Of a stretch of 63,228 nucleotides of DNA, positions 51,374 to 61,906 are shown piece by piece. Source of the stretch: Chitinophagales bacterium (GTDB taxonomy: Bacteria > Bacteroidota > Bacteroidia > Chitinophagales > JADIYW01). Each line of letters starts with the position of its first letter. Within the stretch, counting starts at the first letter, position 1. Made by a program: the position numbers and the translations under genes. Below the pieces are notes generated by a model, which saw only the letters and a list, made by a program, of their open reading frames with translations, ran no database searches and was not told where the DNA came from. The stretch covers positions 1-63,228 of the forward strand of contig JAIBAX010000025.1 in the NCBI GenBank assembly GCA_019694955.1. Direction: 5' to 3'.

Positions 51374-53074
51374 TCATTGCGGTTCATTTCTTTTTTCCAT
51401 TTCTGCATCCATTTTTTGAAGGTATTCAATCTGATTTTTATTGCCGTTTCTTACGATATCGTATTTTGTTTTTGGTTTTTTATCCCACCACCAAAAGAAA
51501 CCCTCTAATTGTCCGGCAGCGCCTTCCATTTGTTGCATGGGATTGAAACTGCCTTCAGGATTGTCCAGAAAAACTATTTTCTGCAAACTGTCGTTTTGAA
51601 AATAAATGTCCATCTGACTGCAAATGGCTTTATTAGCACCAACATATGCAGAGGAATCATCTTTGATAAAGTATAGTGACTCGGCATTGCCATTCACTTT
51701 CACGACATCAAGTTCACTGTCCTTAAAATATCCCTGTACAACGCGCCCTTTTACCTGATTGTAAATCTCCGGGTCACTTTGGCTGACAATCAAGCATTTG
51801 CCAGACATATATACGTAATCCACTTCATTATTTTTAAGATAAATAAAGATAGTATCTGCCGAAAATTGGGTAGTGTCTATCCAAACCACCGGATTTTTGA
51901 AAAGCCGTATGATGGAGTCTTGATAGGAAAAATACAAGGAATCGCAGATTGCTGACATCCTGCCTTTTAATACTTTGGTATGATAATAAGCATATAAAAT
52001 ACGGACAGAGTCTTGCTCGTCCGCTTCCTTCAGGCTGTCTGCCAATAAAGGTTCTAGGTAAGAATAGAGTGTATCAGCACTGATGTACAACGTGTCTTTC
52101 TCATCAGCTTTCATGAGAAAAGGGTCGTAATTGGCTTTTACTAAGGTGCTATCGCTCTGATAGAATAGTTTATCTGATAAGATAGTGATGCGTTCACTGG
52201 TGTCTATGTAAACGACGTTATTTTCTGCCAGGCCTTTTTCTTCCGCACCGTCATATTCAATTTTTCCGGCCGTTACTGTGCCATTCTCTCTTTTTAAGAT
52301 GGTATTCCCTTCAAAATAGGCTTTTTCTTTTTGTGTATCGTAATATCCGGCATCCGTCCATATATCGCTGTCTTTCGTGAGGATATGTGTTTTGGTAACA
52401 AAAAGGGCAATTTTCTTTTTCGTATCATACCGCATTGAGTCGGCAAACATGGTGGTTTTCTTATCTTTATACACCACATTTCCATTGAATACTGCCAGAT
52501 TTTGCTTGCTATAATAAGTTCCGGATTCACTGGTTAGTGTTGAGTTTTTCTGAATAACTTCTCCACCCTGTTTGAAGATACCAATGTCATCATTGAGGTC
52601 GAAATCTAAATAGGGCGTTTTGAGCGTAACCTGATTGTCTTTCATTTTAACATTGCCGACGATATTTCCCGTTTTTGTATCGCCGTTGTAAAACAGTTTG
52701 TCGCCCCAAATATCAATGGTATCTTTTTCGATATGTACTTTTTCAAATGCATCAATGGTGTTAAAATTCACATTTATCCAAGCACTGTCGCAATAGAAAT
52801 AGGCACGACCTTGTTTGATGATAACATTGCCCACTAACCTACGCAATTGCATGTCCATGTTTGTCTGCAATTCCATGAAATCCGTTCTAATGATTTCTAC
52901 CCTGTATTTTTTGCCCGGGTCGCTGTTGTTATTTTGAAGGGATGGCGGTGGTGGAACACTATTATTTACAGGCGTTTGCAAATCCATGGGACTTACTACT
53001 CCTTGGGCAAAAACAAGGGATGTTGCAGAAAGTAAAATTAAACAGGCGAAACAATATCTAAAGAGGCTATTCAC
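51374..53074 (-). CDS. OstA-like (LptA/LptD N-terminal domain) protein
   Basis: 566 residues from GTG 53074, which starts eight bases inside the 3' end of the mlaD gene. Codons further upstream (to 53134) only read mlaD in another frame. A signal peptide ends near FAQG. The body consists of repeated OstA-type beta segments (KIIKQGRAYFYCDSAW-like, FYNGDTKTGNIVGNV, VFNGNVVYKDKKTTMFADSMRYD) that form a beta-jellyroll as in LptA. These proteins are thought to carry lipopolysaccharide across the periplasm. It lies in the same operon as mlaD and close to lptD, which supports a role in outer-membrane lipid transport. Confidence 0.8.
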   Translation of the reverse strand: MNSLFRYCFACLILLSATSLVFAQGVVSPMDLQTPVNNSVPPPPSLQNNNSDPGKKYRVEIIRTDFMELQTNMDMQLRRLVGNVIIKQGRAYFYCDSAWINVNFNTIDAFEKVHIEKDTIDIWGDKLFYNGDTKTGNIVGNVKMKDNQVTLKTPYLDFDLNDDIGIFKQGGEVIQKNSTLTSESGTYYSKQNLAVFNGNVVYKDKKTTMFADSMRYDTKKKIALFVTKTHILTKDSDIWTDAGYYDTQKEKAYFEGNTILKRENGTVTAGKIEYDGAEEKGLAENNVVYIDTSERITILSDKLFYQSDSTLVKANYDPFLMKADEKDTLYISADTLYSYLEPLLADSLKEADEQDSVRILYAYYHTKVLKGRMSAICDSLYFSYQDSIIRLFKNPVVWIDTTQFSADTIFIYLKNNEVDYVYMSGKCLIVSQSDPEIYNQVKGRVVQGYFKDSELDVVKVNGNAESLYFIKDDSSAYVGANKAICSQMDIYFQNDSLQKIVFLDNPEGSFNPMQQMEGAAGQLEGFFWWWDKKPKTKYDIVRNGNKNQIEYLQKMDAEMEKRNEPQ

Positions 53075-54092
53075 TTGACTTCGGTACTGGTTGTTCCGTA
53101 ACTGGCGTCTTTGGCTTCCTCTCTTTTCGCTCAATCAGTGAAATGCTGACATAATCTTTAGGATTTGCCTTCAAATCTACCAATAGAGCATCTAAAGATT
53201 TAATAGCTTTGTCTATATCTTTATAAACGCCATCTTCTTTAATCAACTTAGAAATAGTGCCATTGCCATTATTGATTTGTTCTACAATACCGGACAATTC
53301 ACCTAGTGTCTTTTTAACTTCGCCAATGGTTCCTTCTAAATCAACCTGATTGATTTTGCCAGAAAGGGTGTCGAAATTTGCGAGTATAGATTCGATTTTG
53401 CCAGTATTTGCGTTCAGTTTTTCTGTCAAAGTGTTCAGATTGCCAGTGAGTTTCTTTGCATTGCCCATCACGGCATCAATATTGCCTTTCTCAGCATTGA
53501 CGAGTCCGTTGACATTTGCCGTTAATCCATTTACACTCTCTAAAGCGGTAGATAAGGATTTTAAACTCATGCCCAAGTAGTTTTTATCTCCTTTTCCTAA
53601 CGCGGCATTGAGGTTGTTTACTAAAGTATCTAATGAACTTACCAAAACTTCTGCTTTCGCAGTAATGGGTGATAAAGTTTGCGCAACAGACGCCAATAAA
53701 TCTGACTTAACAGAACCCCGAATGATTTTATCGCCTACTAATTGTGAACTTTTTCCGGGTTCGAAGCTGATGCCTTTTTTGCCGAAAAGGTCTAAACTCA
53801 CAATTTCAAACTTACTGTCTTCCGGTATTTTAACATCATCGTCTAAGGACAATTCAAGTAAAACTGGTAAGGAGTCTACACCACTACCTAACTCTATTGT
53901 GCTTATTTTTCCTATCAGCAATCCTTTGTAATAAACAGGATTTGCTTCATAAAGACCGAGCACATCCGAGTACGCAACTTTGACTGTTTGTGTCTTGGTA
54001 AAAATGTCTTCCCCTTTAAGATATCTATATCCTAAGACCAAAATAACAATGGTTATTAGTGTTAGCGCTCCAATTTTTACTTCGTTTTTCAC
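53067..54092 (-). CDS. mlaD: MlaD/MCE-family lipid transport protein
   Basis: 341 residues. A membrane anchor (about 7-24) is followed by the MCE domain (about 38-120) with VAYSDVLGLYEANPVYYKGLLIGKI. A long helical region with many Asn and Leu residues (about 140-300) and a basic/proline tail complete it. MlaD proteins form hexameric rings that carry phospholipids between the membranes. The partner ATPase and permease (mlaF/mlaE) are not in the window. The OstA-like gene overlaps its end by eight bases; the amidase gene is 92 bases upstream. Confidence 0.9.
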   Translation of the reverse strand: MKNEVKIGALTLITIVILVLGYRYLKGEDIFTKTQTVKVAYSDVLGLYEANPVYYKGLLIGKISTIELGSGVDSLPVLLELSLDDDVKIPEDSKFEIVSLDLFGKKGISFEPGKSSQLVGDKIIRGSVKSDLLASVAQTLSPITAKAEVLVSSLDTLVNNLNAALGKGDKNYLGMSLKSLSTALESVNGLTANVNGLVNAEKGNIDAVMGNAKKLTGNLNTLTEKLNANTGKIESILANFDTLSGKINQVDLEGTIGEVKKTLGELSGIVEQINNGNGTISKLIKEDGVYKDIDKAIKSLDALLVDLKANPKDYVSISLIERKERKPKTPVTEQPVPKSSE

Positions 54093-54184
54093 TGTATCTT
54101 TGTATAATTTCCTTCAAAAATAAAGGATTCTTTTAATTTCTATACTTTATTATTGATGATTTTAAAAAATGTTGGCATATTTCT

Positions 54185-55372
54185 TTATTTCAAGTACTTT
54201 GCTGCCTCATTTCCCATCAATCTTACGCCGTCTTTGTAGACTACTACGAAGGCATCGTTAAACCCTAAAGGTACTAATTTTTTTCGGTAACTATTCGCCT
54301 CAGAAAATGTAGTGTAAGGACCACTCAGGTATCTAATAATATCACCTATTTTCTCCGTGTGTAGCTTAGCAACTTTAGAGAATTTTCCCGAAGACGTGTT
54401 TACCGGGACTTTTGTTGCGAAAACCTGTATTTTATAGGTTATGCCGTTAACAATGGTAATGGATGGTTTAATTTCGCTGGGGGATTGCTCTTTTGGAGGT
54501 TCCTTGGGAGGCGCTTGTTCTTTAGGTGGGTCAGGCGTATTGTCTTTGGGATCGGTTGGTTTAGGGTCTGTTTTAACAGAGGATGATTGCTTTTCAATCT
54601 CTAATTTATAATCTTTAAAACCTAGAAAAATGGCGTTTGCAACTTTCAACTGTCCATCTTCTGATACCAGAAAGGCTTCCTCTACATTATTCGTTAAAAA
54701 ACCTGTTTCTACTAATACTGCAGGCATTGTGGTTCTGAATAATACCAAAAATCCTGCTTGTTTGACACCTCTGTTATAGCGTCCAGCTTCTTTAAAATGT
54801 TTTTGAATATGATCGGCCAGTAAAGTGCTTTGTTCAATGTAGGCATTTTGGTTTAAAGATAAGACAATATGGGTTTCTGGAGCATTCGGGTCAAAACCAT
54901 CGTATTGATTCTTATAGTCTTTCTCCATGGTCACTACCTCATTCTCTCTTTTGGAAACATCCAGATTTGCTTCCGTTTTGTGTAAACCCATCAAATAGGT
55001 TTCTGCACCAAAAGCAGTCGTATTCGGATTGGCATTGCAATGAATACTGATAAATAAATCCGCATTATTTCTATTCGCAATAGCGGCACGTTCGTGCAAC
55101 TCAATAAATACATCTGTTTTCCTAGTATATATTACTTTAATATCCGGATATGTTTTATTAATCAGTTCACCCAGTTTCAAGGCAATTGCTAAAGTGACAA
55201 TCTTTTCTTTAGAATTGTGTTGTCCTGAACACCCGTTATCATGTCCCCCATGACCGGCATCTATTACAATGGTTTTTATCTTAAAATTATTAGTAGTCGT
55301 TTGGCTATTCATGTTTGAGAACGGTATTAACATTAAAACCAAAAGAAAACCTATATTTATACCACTTTTCAT
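54185..55372 (-). CDS. amiC: N-acetylmuramoyl-L-alanine amidase with a SPOR-like domain
   Basis: 395 residues with a signal peptide (about 1-23). The Amidase_3 domain (about 33-245) shows the zinc ligands: His in IDAGHGGHD, Glu in SKEKIVTLAI, His in LFISIHCNAN, and the catalytic Glu in VLVETGFLTN. A proline-rich linker (KPTDPKDNTPDPPKE, about 265-305) leads to a C-terminal SPOR-type domain (about 315-390, TYKIQVFATK and KLVPLGFNDAFVV) that binds denuded septal peptidoglycan. The enzyme splits the amide bond between MurNAc and the stem peptide at cell division. It is divergent from the lptD gene. Confidence 0.92.
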   Translation of the reverse strand: MKSGINIGFLLVLMLIPFSNMNSQTTTNNFKIKTIVIDAGHGGHDNGCSGQHNSKEKIVTLAIALKLGELINKTYPDIKVIYTRKTDVFIELHERAAIANRNNADLFISIHCNANPNTTAFGAETYLMGLHKTEANLDVSKRENEVVTMEKDYKNQYDGFDPNAPETHIVLSLNQNAYIEQSTLLADHIQKHFKEAGRYNRGVKQAGFLVLFRTTMPAVLVETGFLTNNVEEAFLVSEDGQLKVANAIFLGFKDYKLEIEKQSSSVKTDPKPTDPKDNTPDPPKEQAPPKEPPKEQSPSEIKPSITIVNGITYKIQVFATKVPVNTSSGKFSKVAKLHTEKIGDIIRYLSGPYTTFSEANSYRKKLVPLGFNDAFVVVYKDGVRLMGNEAAKYLK

Positions 55373-55429
55373 TTTATTTTTGCCATTTATGATGTTTTAA
55401 ATTTTGAAGGGCAAGTAAACAAATATTTT

Positions 55430-58132
55430 TTGAAATTAATATTAAAAATAATCCATATATTGTTGATAATCCTGTCATGTGGGTGTTTATTTGGACAAGC
55501 ACCACCTGATATTGAATCATTGAAGCATTCATCTACCCCAAAAGTTGTTTTTAATGCCGATTCTTCCATTGTCAATAATGATTTCAAAAATAGTACCACA
55601 AAAACGACGGATAGTATTGAAATGGCAACTGTTTCGAGTGATTTTAATGTTAAATATTCTAAAGACTCCTTAAAATCCCCCATCGTCTATCATGCGGTTG
55701 ATTCGATGGTTTTAGACTATCCCGCCAAAAAGGTTTATCTATATGGAAACGCAGAAGTAACCTATGATGATGTGAACATAAAAGCACGGTTTATTGAATT
55801 TAATTATGGCGCAAATGAAGCTTACGCAATCGGTGGTATAAAAGATTCTCTTAATTCTTTGGACAAAATTCAGTTTTCCCAAGGAAGCGAGGAATATTTG
55901 GCGGATGAACTTAGGTTTAATTTTAAAACACAAAAAGGAAAAAGCAAGGGACTGATTACAAAGTATGACGAAGGTTATCTGCACGGCATGGAAATAAAAG
56001 TCGTTAACGACTCCACTTTGTTTGGACGAAATGCGCGCTATACAACTTGTGAATATGAGCATCCACATTTTTATATTGAAGTTGGTAAGGCAAAAATTAT
56101 CCAAGACCGTGTCATTGTAGGGAAACCCGCCAATTTGGTTATTGAAGATGTACGAACGCCATTGGTGCTGCCATTTGGTATATTCCCGGTTTTTAAGCAA
56201 CGTACTTCCGGTTTGATATTACCTAGATGGGGCGAGTCCAGAGAATTGGGATTTTTTCTTCAAGATGGTGGATATTATTGGGCCATCAACGATAAAATGG
56301 ATTTGACCGTTACGGGAACAGTATATACATTGGGTTCTTGGAACCTTAATACGACCTATAACTATCGCAAGAATTATAAGTTTTCAGGGTCCGCTAATGT
56401 GGGTATCTCCCAAACAAGAACCGGAGAAAAGCGAGATCCCAATTATGTAAAACCGGGATTGGATTTCTTTGTTAACTGGAATATGACACTCGACCCCAAG
56501 CGTTTATATAACTCGAATTTTACCGTCTCTGTGTATGCCGGAACACGCACTTTCCACCAGAATACCACCGCAGATCAACAAACTTTTTTATCGAATACTT
56601 ACCGATCTTCGATTTCCTATAGCAAATGGTGGCCAGGAAAGCCTTTCCGACTAAGTGTTAGCGCGAATCATTCGCAAACGACAGACACCAGAAGGATAAA
56701 CTTTAAAGTGCCGGAAATTAATTTCAGTGTTGCCAGAATCAATCCATTTCAGAAAAAAGTACAGAATGCTACCAAAAAATGGTATGAAAATATTGGCTTT
56801 AGCTATACTTTCGACACCAGAAATGAGTTGAATACATTCGATAGTTTGCTGGGACGCCCAGAGACGTACAGGACGATGCAGAACGGCTTTTTACACCAAA
56901 TTCCGGTGACGACAAATTTTAAATTGTTTAAAAGCATTGTCGTTTCGCCCTCTTTTAACTACCGGGAATATTGGTACCTCAACCAAATCAATAAGTCGTT
57001 CCGTGTAGATACTATTATCAATGGTATAGACACTACCTACAATGCTTCTATTGTTAAAGATACTATCTCGAAATTTACTACCGGACGAGATTTTAACCTG
57101 AGCGTTTCTGCCAGTTGGCGGTTGTATGGTACTTTACAGTTCAAGAAAGGCAAACTGCAAGCTGTCAGGCATGTTATTACACCATCTTTGAGTTTGAGCT
57201 ATAAGCCGGATTTCACCAAAGAACATTGGGGATTCTATAAATATGTGCAAAGTGATTTGGAAGGAGACCGACAGCAGTATTCCATATTTGAGAACGGTAT
57301 TTATGGAGGTCCGCCAACCGGAAAAGGAGGGACGTTTAGCTTTGGCTTTGGCAATAACCTCCAAATAAAGGTTTATTCAAAAAAGGATTCTGTAACGCAT
57401 AGCAAAAAAATTACGTTGATAGATAACCTTTCATTGCGGATGTCCTACAATTTTGCGCTGGATTCATTTAAACTTTCTAGATTATCGATGAGTGGTGGTA
57501 CGAATGTCATTGGAAATTTATTGAATTTACAGTTTTCCACAACTTTAGATCCTTATTATACAGATCCTGTTACTAATAGAAGACGAAATGAGTTTAATAT
57601 CCGCAATAAAGAAGGGTTTTTTAGGATGACAGATTTTTCAGTTTCTCTAAATGGTACTGTTTCTTCGAGAAATTTCAATAATAAATCTTCCGGAAAGAAC
57701 TTTATTGAAAACACTACCAGCCCATTCGGGAGCAATCGTGGACTATTAAAGAACAATATCTCTGATATTGGCTCCACTTATGGTGAGATTGATTTTGCTA
57801 TTCCGTGGACGTTGGGATATAGTTATAGTTTGGGTATTACTAAAACATACAGAAACGGTAATGACACAGCATTAATCAATCAGAATTTAAGTATGAATGC
57901 GAATTTTAATGTCACGCCGAAGTGGAAAGTGGGTGTTAGTTCGGGTTATGATTTTAAAAACAAACAAATTAACAATACCAGTATTTCCGTGTACAGAGAT
58001 TTGCACTGCTGGCAGATGGCATTCAATTGGATTCCAATAGGGTCGCGCCAGAGTTTTTCTATCGAGCTGAATGTTAAATCACAAATGCTTAGACAATTGC
58101 GATTGTCCAAAAGAAAAAGTTGGTTCGATTAA
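55430..58132 (+). CDS. lptD: LptD-like outer-membrane LPS assembly protein
   Basis: 900 residues from TTG 55430, which gives a clean signal peptide (MKLILKIIHILLIILSCGCLFGQ). An N-terminal OstA-type domain (about 80-250: VYLYGNAEVTYDDVNIKARFIEFNYG) is followed by a long C-terminal beta-barrel (about 260-900) with alternating aromatic strands. This is the Bacteroidota form of LptD, which inserts lipopolysaccharide into the outer leaflet. It stands divergent from the amidase and near the OstA-like and mlaD genes, a conserved neighbourhood. No LptE gene is visible. Confidence 0.85.
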   Translation: MKLILKIIHILLIILSCGCLFGQAPPDIESLKHSSTPKVVFNADSSIVNNDFKNSTTKTTDSIEMATVSSDFNVKYSKDSLKSPIVYHAVDSMVLDYPAKKVYLYGNAEVTYDDVNIKARFIEFNYGANEAYAIGGIKDSLNSLDKIQFSQGSEEYLADELRFNFKTQKGKSKGLITKYDEGYLHGMEIKVVNDSTLFGRNARYTTCEYEHPHFYIEVGKAKIIQDRVIVGKPANLVIEDVRTPLVLPFGIFPVFKQRTSGLILPRWGESRELGFFLQDGGYYWAINDKMDLTVTGTVYTLGSWNLNTTYNYRKNYKFSGSANVGISQTRTGEKRDPNYVKPGLDFFVNWNMTLDPKRLYNSNFTVSVYAGTRTFHQNTTADQQTFLSNTYRSSISYSKWWPGKPFRLSVSANHSQTTDTRRINFKVPEINFSVARINPFQKKVQNATKKWYENIGFSYTFDTRNELNTFDSLLGRPETYRTMQNGFLHQIPVTTNFKLFKSIVVSPSFNYREYWYLNQINKSFRVDTIINGIDTTYNASIVKDTISKFTTGRDFNLSVSASWRLYGTLQFKKGKLQAVRHVITPSLSLSYKPDFTKEHWGFYKYVQSDLEGDRQQYSIFENGIYGGPPTGKGGTFSFGFGNNLQIKVYSKKDSVTHSKKITLIDNLSLRMSYNFALDSFKLSRLSMSGGTNVIGNLLNLQFSTTLDPYYTDPVTNRRRNEFNIRNKEGFFRMTDFSVSLNGTVSSRNFNNKSSGKNFIENTTSPFGSNRGLLKNNISDIGSTYGEIDFAIPWTLGYSYSLGITKTYRNGNDTALINQNLSMNANFNVTPKWKVGVSSGYDFKNKQINNTSISVYRDLHCWQMAFNWIPIGSRQSFSIELNVKSQMLRQLRLSKRKSWFD

Positions 58133-58185
58133 AAAAACAATGGGGATATGTTTTAAATATCTTATTTTTGAACAAAATTCATAAA

Positions 58186-58845
58186 ATGAAATTCTTTGTA
58201 GATACGGCAAATTTAGATCAGATTCGCGAAGCCAATGATTTAGGCATCTTAGATGGTGTAACCACTAACCCGTCATTAATGGCAAAAGAAGGCATTGTCG
58301 GGGAGAAAAATGTTTTGGCACATTATGTCAAGATATGCGAGATTGTGGAAGAAGGAGATGTAAGTGCCGAGGTAATCTCCACCGATTTCGAAGGTATTGT
58401 GAGAGAAGGATTGATTTTAGCAGATTTACATCCAAATATTGTTGTAAAAGTACCCATGATTAAAGATGGCATCAAGGCAATTCGCTATTTTACAGATGAA
58501 GGAATTAAGACCAATTGTACCTTAGTATTTTCGCCAGGGCAGGCTATTTTGGCAGCCAAGGCTGGTGCTACTTACTTAAGTCCTTTTATCGGTCGTGTAG
58601 ATGATACGGGCTGGGACGGAATGGATTTGATAAAGCAAATTGTTGAAATATATGCCAACTATGGCTTTGAGACAGAGATTTTAGCCGCTTCAATAAGGAG
58701 TTCAAACCATATCATAGAGTGTGCAAAAGCAGGCGCAGATGTGGTTACATGCCCTTTGAGTTCTATTTTAGGACTGTTTAAACACCCGCTAACCGATATT
58801 GGATTGGCACAGTTTCTTTCAGACCATAAAAAAGCCAATCAATAG
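58186..58845 (+). CDS. tal: Transaldolase, short (TalC / fructose-6-phosphate aldolase) type
   Basis: 219 residues from ATG 58186 (MKFFVDTANLDQIREA). The upstream frame from 58120 overlaps the lptD end. The Schiff-base lysine is in VVKVPMIKDG (near residue 85), with LDGVTTNPSLMAKEG near the start and TYLSPFIGRVDDTGWDG and LAASIRSSNHI later. The short class either transfers dihydroxyacetone units in the pentose phosphate pathway or cleaves fructose-6-phosphate; which applies cannot be told by eye. A TATTTTTG box (58163-58170) lies upstream and could start transcription. Confidence 0.92.
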   Translation: MKFFVDTANLDQIREANDLGILDGVTTNPSLMAKEGIVGEKNVLAHYVKICEIVEEGDVSAEVISTDFEGIVREGLILADLHPNIVVKVPMIKDGIKAIRYFTDEGIKTNCTLVFSPGQAILAAKAGATYLSPFIGRVDDTGWDGMDLIKQIVEIYANYGFETEILAASIRSSNHIIECAKAGADVVTCPLSSILGLFKHPLTDIGLAQFLSDHKKANQ

Positions 58846-58857
58846 TAATCCTTTAAT

Positions 58858-60540
58858 ATGAAACCCATACTTTTCTTATTGAGTTTTTGCACATTTATTT
58901 TAAATGTGCATGCTCAAGATACCATTGGCGTCAGAATTTATTCTCCTGAGGTGGAAGACGGTTATGTCCTTTTTTCTCCTGTAAAAGGGGATACAACCTA
59001 TCTTATAGATAAGTGCGGTAGAAGAATTCATCAATGGCCTACCAATACAAATGCTGGGTTATGTGCTTACCTCTTTAAAGAAGGATATCTGTATCGGGGT
59101 GGGAGGGTAAGTAATGATGAGTTTGCTGATGGTGCAGAAGGCGGATTAATAGAAATAATCTCTTGGGAAGGCAATAAAGTATGGCAGTTTAAGTACTCTA
59201 ATGATAAATATTGTCAGCACCATGATATACAACCTCTTGATAATGGCAATGTCTTACTGGTTTCATATGAATACCATACTGCTCAGGATGCCATTGCGAA
59301 TGGGCGAAAACCTACACTGATACCTGTAGGTGGCGGTATATGGTGTGATAAAATTGTTGAACTGAAACCAACAGGCTTTAATACTGCCGATACTGTCTGG
59401 GAATGGTCATCTTGGAACCACCTGATTCAAGGTTTTGATGATAGTAAGCTGAATTTTGGTATTGTAAAAAACCATCCCGAACTCATCGATATCAACTATG
59501 GAATTAGGTTGTCAGGATTATTGGCAGAAGACTGGCAACATTTTAATACAGTAAAATATAACCCTAAGTATGACCAGATAATGGTGAGTGCGCGACAGTT
59601 CAATGAGATATATATCATCGATCATTCCACAACGACCCAGGAAGCTGCCGGACATACAGGAGGGCGTTATGGCAAAGGTGGGGATATCCTTTACCGTTGG
59701 GGCAATGATGCTGCTTTCAAAAGAGCAGGAGAAGCAGAAAGGCATATGTTTTTACAACACTACCCGGTATGGATTCCGGAAGATTATCCTTACGGTGGGC
59801 AGGTGATGTATTTTAACAACCAACATCCCGGCAATGGCTTTGAGTATTCTTCCGTAGATATTATCGATCTTCCTCAGGATACAGCAACGGGATTTTTTAT
59901 GATGAATGCCGATAAAACTTTTGGCCCTGACACCTTATCTTGGACATATTTTGATACTACCCATTTTTTCTCTACAGTGATGTCGAGTGCACAAATGTTG
60001 CGAAATGGGAATGTACTGATTTGTGAAGGTCAGCCGGGCAGACTTTTTGAAATTAACCCAAACAAGGAAATTGTTTGGGAGTATGTCAATCCGGTAGGAT
60101 ATGATAATAAAGTATATGAGCAATATACCCATCCCGTCAATAATATGGTTTTTATTGCAGATCATATTTATGCAGATGATATTCGGTTGAGTGGGAGAGA
60201 CCTTACGCCGAAAGATCCTATAGAAATTAATCCCAATCCATTGCCTTCCCTTTGTGCTCCAGTTACGAATGTTTCCAATGTTTCATCAGGCAACAAGGGG
60301 ATGTGGATATATCCCAATCCTTCAAACGGTAGATTTAGTTTTATTAATTACTATTCGATCGATAATGCTTATATTCAACTGACAGATATTCTTGGAAAGG
60401 TAGTTTTTTCGGAAAACAAACCGATTCAATACTTATCGGAGAATACAATACAAGTAGATTTGAAAAGTGGAATATACTTATTGCAAATATTTGATGATAA
60501 CTTGCGGTTTCTTGAGCAAAAATGCATTATCATTCAATAG
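58858..60540 (+). CDS. Arylsulfotransferase-like (ASST) secreted protein with T9SS sorting domain
   Basis: 560 residues with a signal peptide (1-19, ending NVHA). Segments GLIEIISWEGNKVWQF, YCQHHDIQPLDNGNVLL, DWQHFNTVKYNP and MLRNGNVLICEGQPGRLFEINPNKEIVWEYV are the repeated beta-propeller blades of the arylsulfotransferase family; the HHD and WQH motifs hold histidines at the expected active-site places. The last 80 residues (WIYPNPSNGRFSF ... GIYLLQIF) are a T9SS sorting domain. ASST enzymes move sulfate between phenols, but many family members have unproven activity. It follows the transaldolase gene by 12 bases. Confidence 0.8.
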   Translation: MKPILFLLSFCTFILNVHAQDTIGVRIYSPEVEDGYVLFSPVKGDTTYLIDKCGRRIHQWPTNTNAGLCAYLFKEGYLYRGGRVSNDEFADGAEGGLIEIISWEGNKVWQFKYSNDKYCQHHDIQPLDNGNVLLVSYEYHTAQDAIANGRKPTLIPVGGGIWCDKIVELKPTGFNTADTVWEWSSWNHLIQGFDDSKLNFGIVKNHPELIDINYGIRLSGLLAEDWQHFNTVKYNPKYDQIMVSARQFNEIYIIDHSTTTQEAAGHTGGRYGKGGDILYRWGNDAAFKRAGEAERHMFLQHYPVWIPEDYPYGGQVMYFNNQHPGNGFEYSSVDIIDLPQDTATGFFMMNADKTFGPDTLSWTYFDTTHFFSTVMSSAQMLRNGNVLICEGQPGRLFEINPNKEIVWEYVNPVGYDNKVYEQYTHPVNNMVFIADHIYADDIRLSGRDLTPKDPIEINPNPLPSLCAPVTNVSNVSSGNKGMWIYPNPSNGRFSFINYYSIDNAYIQLTDILGKVVFSENKPIQYLSENTIQVDLKSGIYLLQIFDDNLRFLEQKCIIIQ

Positions 60541-60551
60541 TACATTTTCTT

Positions 60552-61802
60552 CTACATGAGTATTCCGGCTATTGTTGCGGATAAATACGAAGCCAATGTA
60601 CCACATAGCAAAGCTTTCATACCCAGTTTAGCCAAATCGCCACGTCTCTCCGGGGCAAGTTCTCCAATGCCACCAATCTGCATACCGACAGAGCTGAAGT
60701 TTGCGAATCCGCAAATGGCGATACTCGCAATGAGTATGCCTTTGTCCGTCATGGGTGTTAATCCATTCTTTGTCATGTTGAAGAAGGCCACAAATTCATT
60801 AATGGATAGTTTTTGTCCCATTAAAGTGGCTACTGTGTTAACATCTTGATTAGGGACACCCATGCACCATGCCATTGGATAGAATAATTTTCCAAATATC
60901 CAGTCTAATGATAATTTGAAATCAAGGTTTAATTTATCACCCAAGCCACCTAGGAGATTATTTACCAATGCAATTAATGCGATGAATCCAATCAACATCG
61001 CAATAACATTAACGGATATTTTCATGCCATCACTGGCACCATGACTAATGGCGTCAATCATATTTTTATATGGTGTTTTTACTTCTAATTTTACCTTTCC
61101 CATGGTTTGACTTTCCTCTGTCTCCGGGAACACGATTTTAGAAATGACCAATGCACCGGGAGCAGCCATAATACTGGCGGCTAATAAGTATTCGGCTTTT
61201 GCACCAAAACTAACATATATGACCAAAATCCCTCCAGCGATACAGGCCAAACTACCGGACATACTTGCCAGTAATTCGCTCATTGTCATAGTAGATAAAT
61301 AAGGACGAATCATTACTTGTGCTTCTACTTGCCCAACAAAGGCACTGGCTACATTGCTCAAAGCTTCTGCTCCTGATACACGCATGATAAAGTTCATAGC
61401 CTTAGCGATGAGAGAAACAATAAATTGCATAATGCCAAAATGATAAAGTATAGCAACTAATACGCATACGAGAATTATCGTGGCTAATACACTAAAGCCG
61501 AAAACGAAAACACCCGGTGTACTATATGCAACACTCCCTCCGGCATGATTATCTGTCATCAGACCTCCGTACACAAAACCAACCCCTTCATGTGCAAAAG
61601 CTTCAATATAGGTCATGCCTTCTCCTAGTTTTTGAAAAAAAACTTTAACGGGTTCGACTTTAAAAATCAATAAAGCAAGAATAATTTGTAAGAGAATCCC
61701 ACTACCCACCAATCGATAGTTGATTTTTTTCTTATTATTAGAAAATAAAAAAGCAATTCCTAAAATTACTACAATGCCGATTAACCCTTGAAAACGTTCC
61801 AT
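60552..61802 (-). CDS. nupC: Concentrative nucleoside transporter NupC
   Basis: 416 residues with an N-terminal Nucleos_tra2_N part and a C-terminal gate domain. Visible landmarks are FVGQVEAQVMIRPYL (about 158-172), MTMSELLASMSGSLACIAGG, GASDGMKISVNVIAMLIGFIAL and ICGFANFSSVGMQIGG. About ten hydrophobic segments are present. The transporter couples nucleoside uptake to sodium or proton flow. The gene stands alone and is convergent with the arylsulfotransferase-like gene, with 11 bases between the stops. Confidence 0.92.
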   Translation of the reverse strand: MERFQGLIGIVVILGIAFLFSNNKKKINYRLVGSGILLQIILALLIFKVEPVKVFFQKLGEGMTYIEAFAHEGVGFVYGGLMTDNHAGGSVAYSTPGVFVFGFSVLATIILVCVLVAILYHFGIMQFIVSLIAKAMNFIMRVSGAEALSNVASAFVGQVEAQVMIRPYLSTMTMSELLASMSGSLACIAGGILVIYVSFGAKAEYLLAASIMAAPGALVISKIVFPETEESQTMGKVKLEVKTPYKNMIDAISHGASDGMKISVNVIAMLIGFIALIALVNNLLGGLGDKLNLDFKLSLDWIFGKLFYPMAWCMGVPNQDVNTVATLMGQKLSINEFVAFFNMTKNGLTPMTDKGILIASIAICGFANFSSVGMQIGGIGELAPERRGDLAKLGMKALLCGTLASYLSATIAGILM

Positions 61803-61906
61803 ATATTGATTTGTGTTTAGGCAAATATAAAGTTAAATTTTCCTAAATCATACAATTGCTAAAAAATATGAGGCAATTGTCAATAAATATAAATGATGGG
61901 AAGAAA

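Noticed and set aside
55387..55683. Minus-strand open frame of 98 residues upstream of the amidase
   Set aside because: It is antisense to the start of lptD and has no family resemblance.
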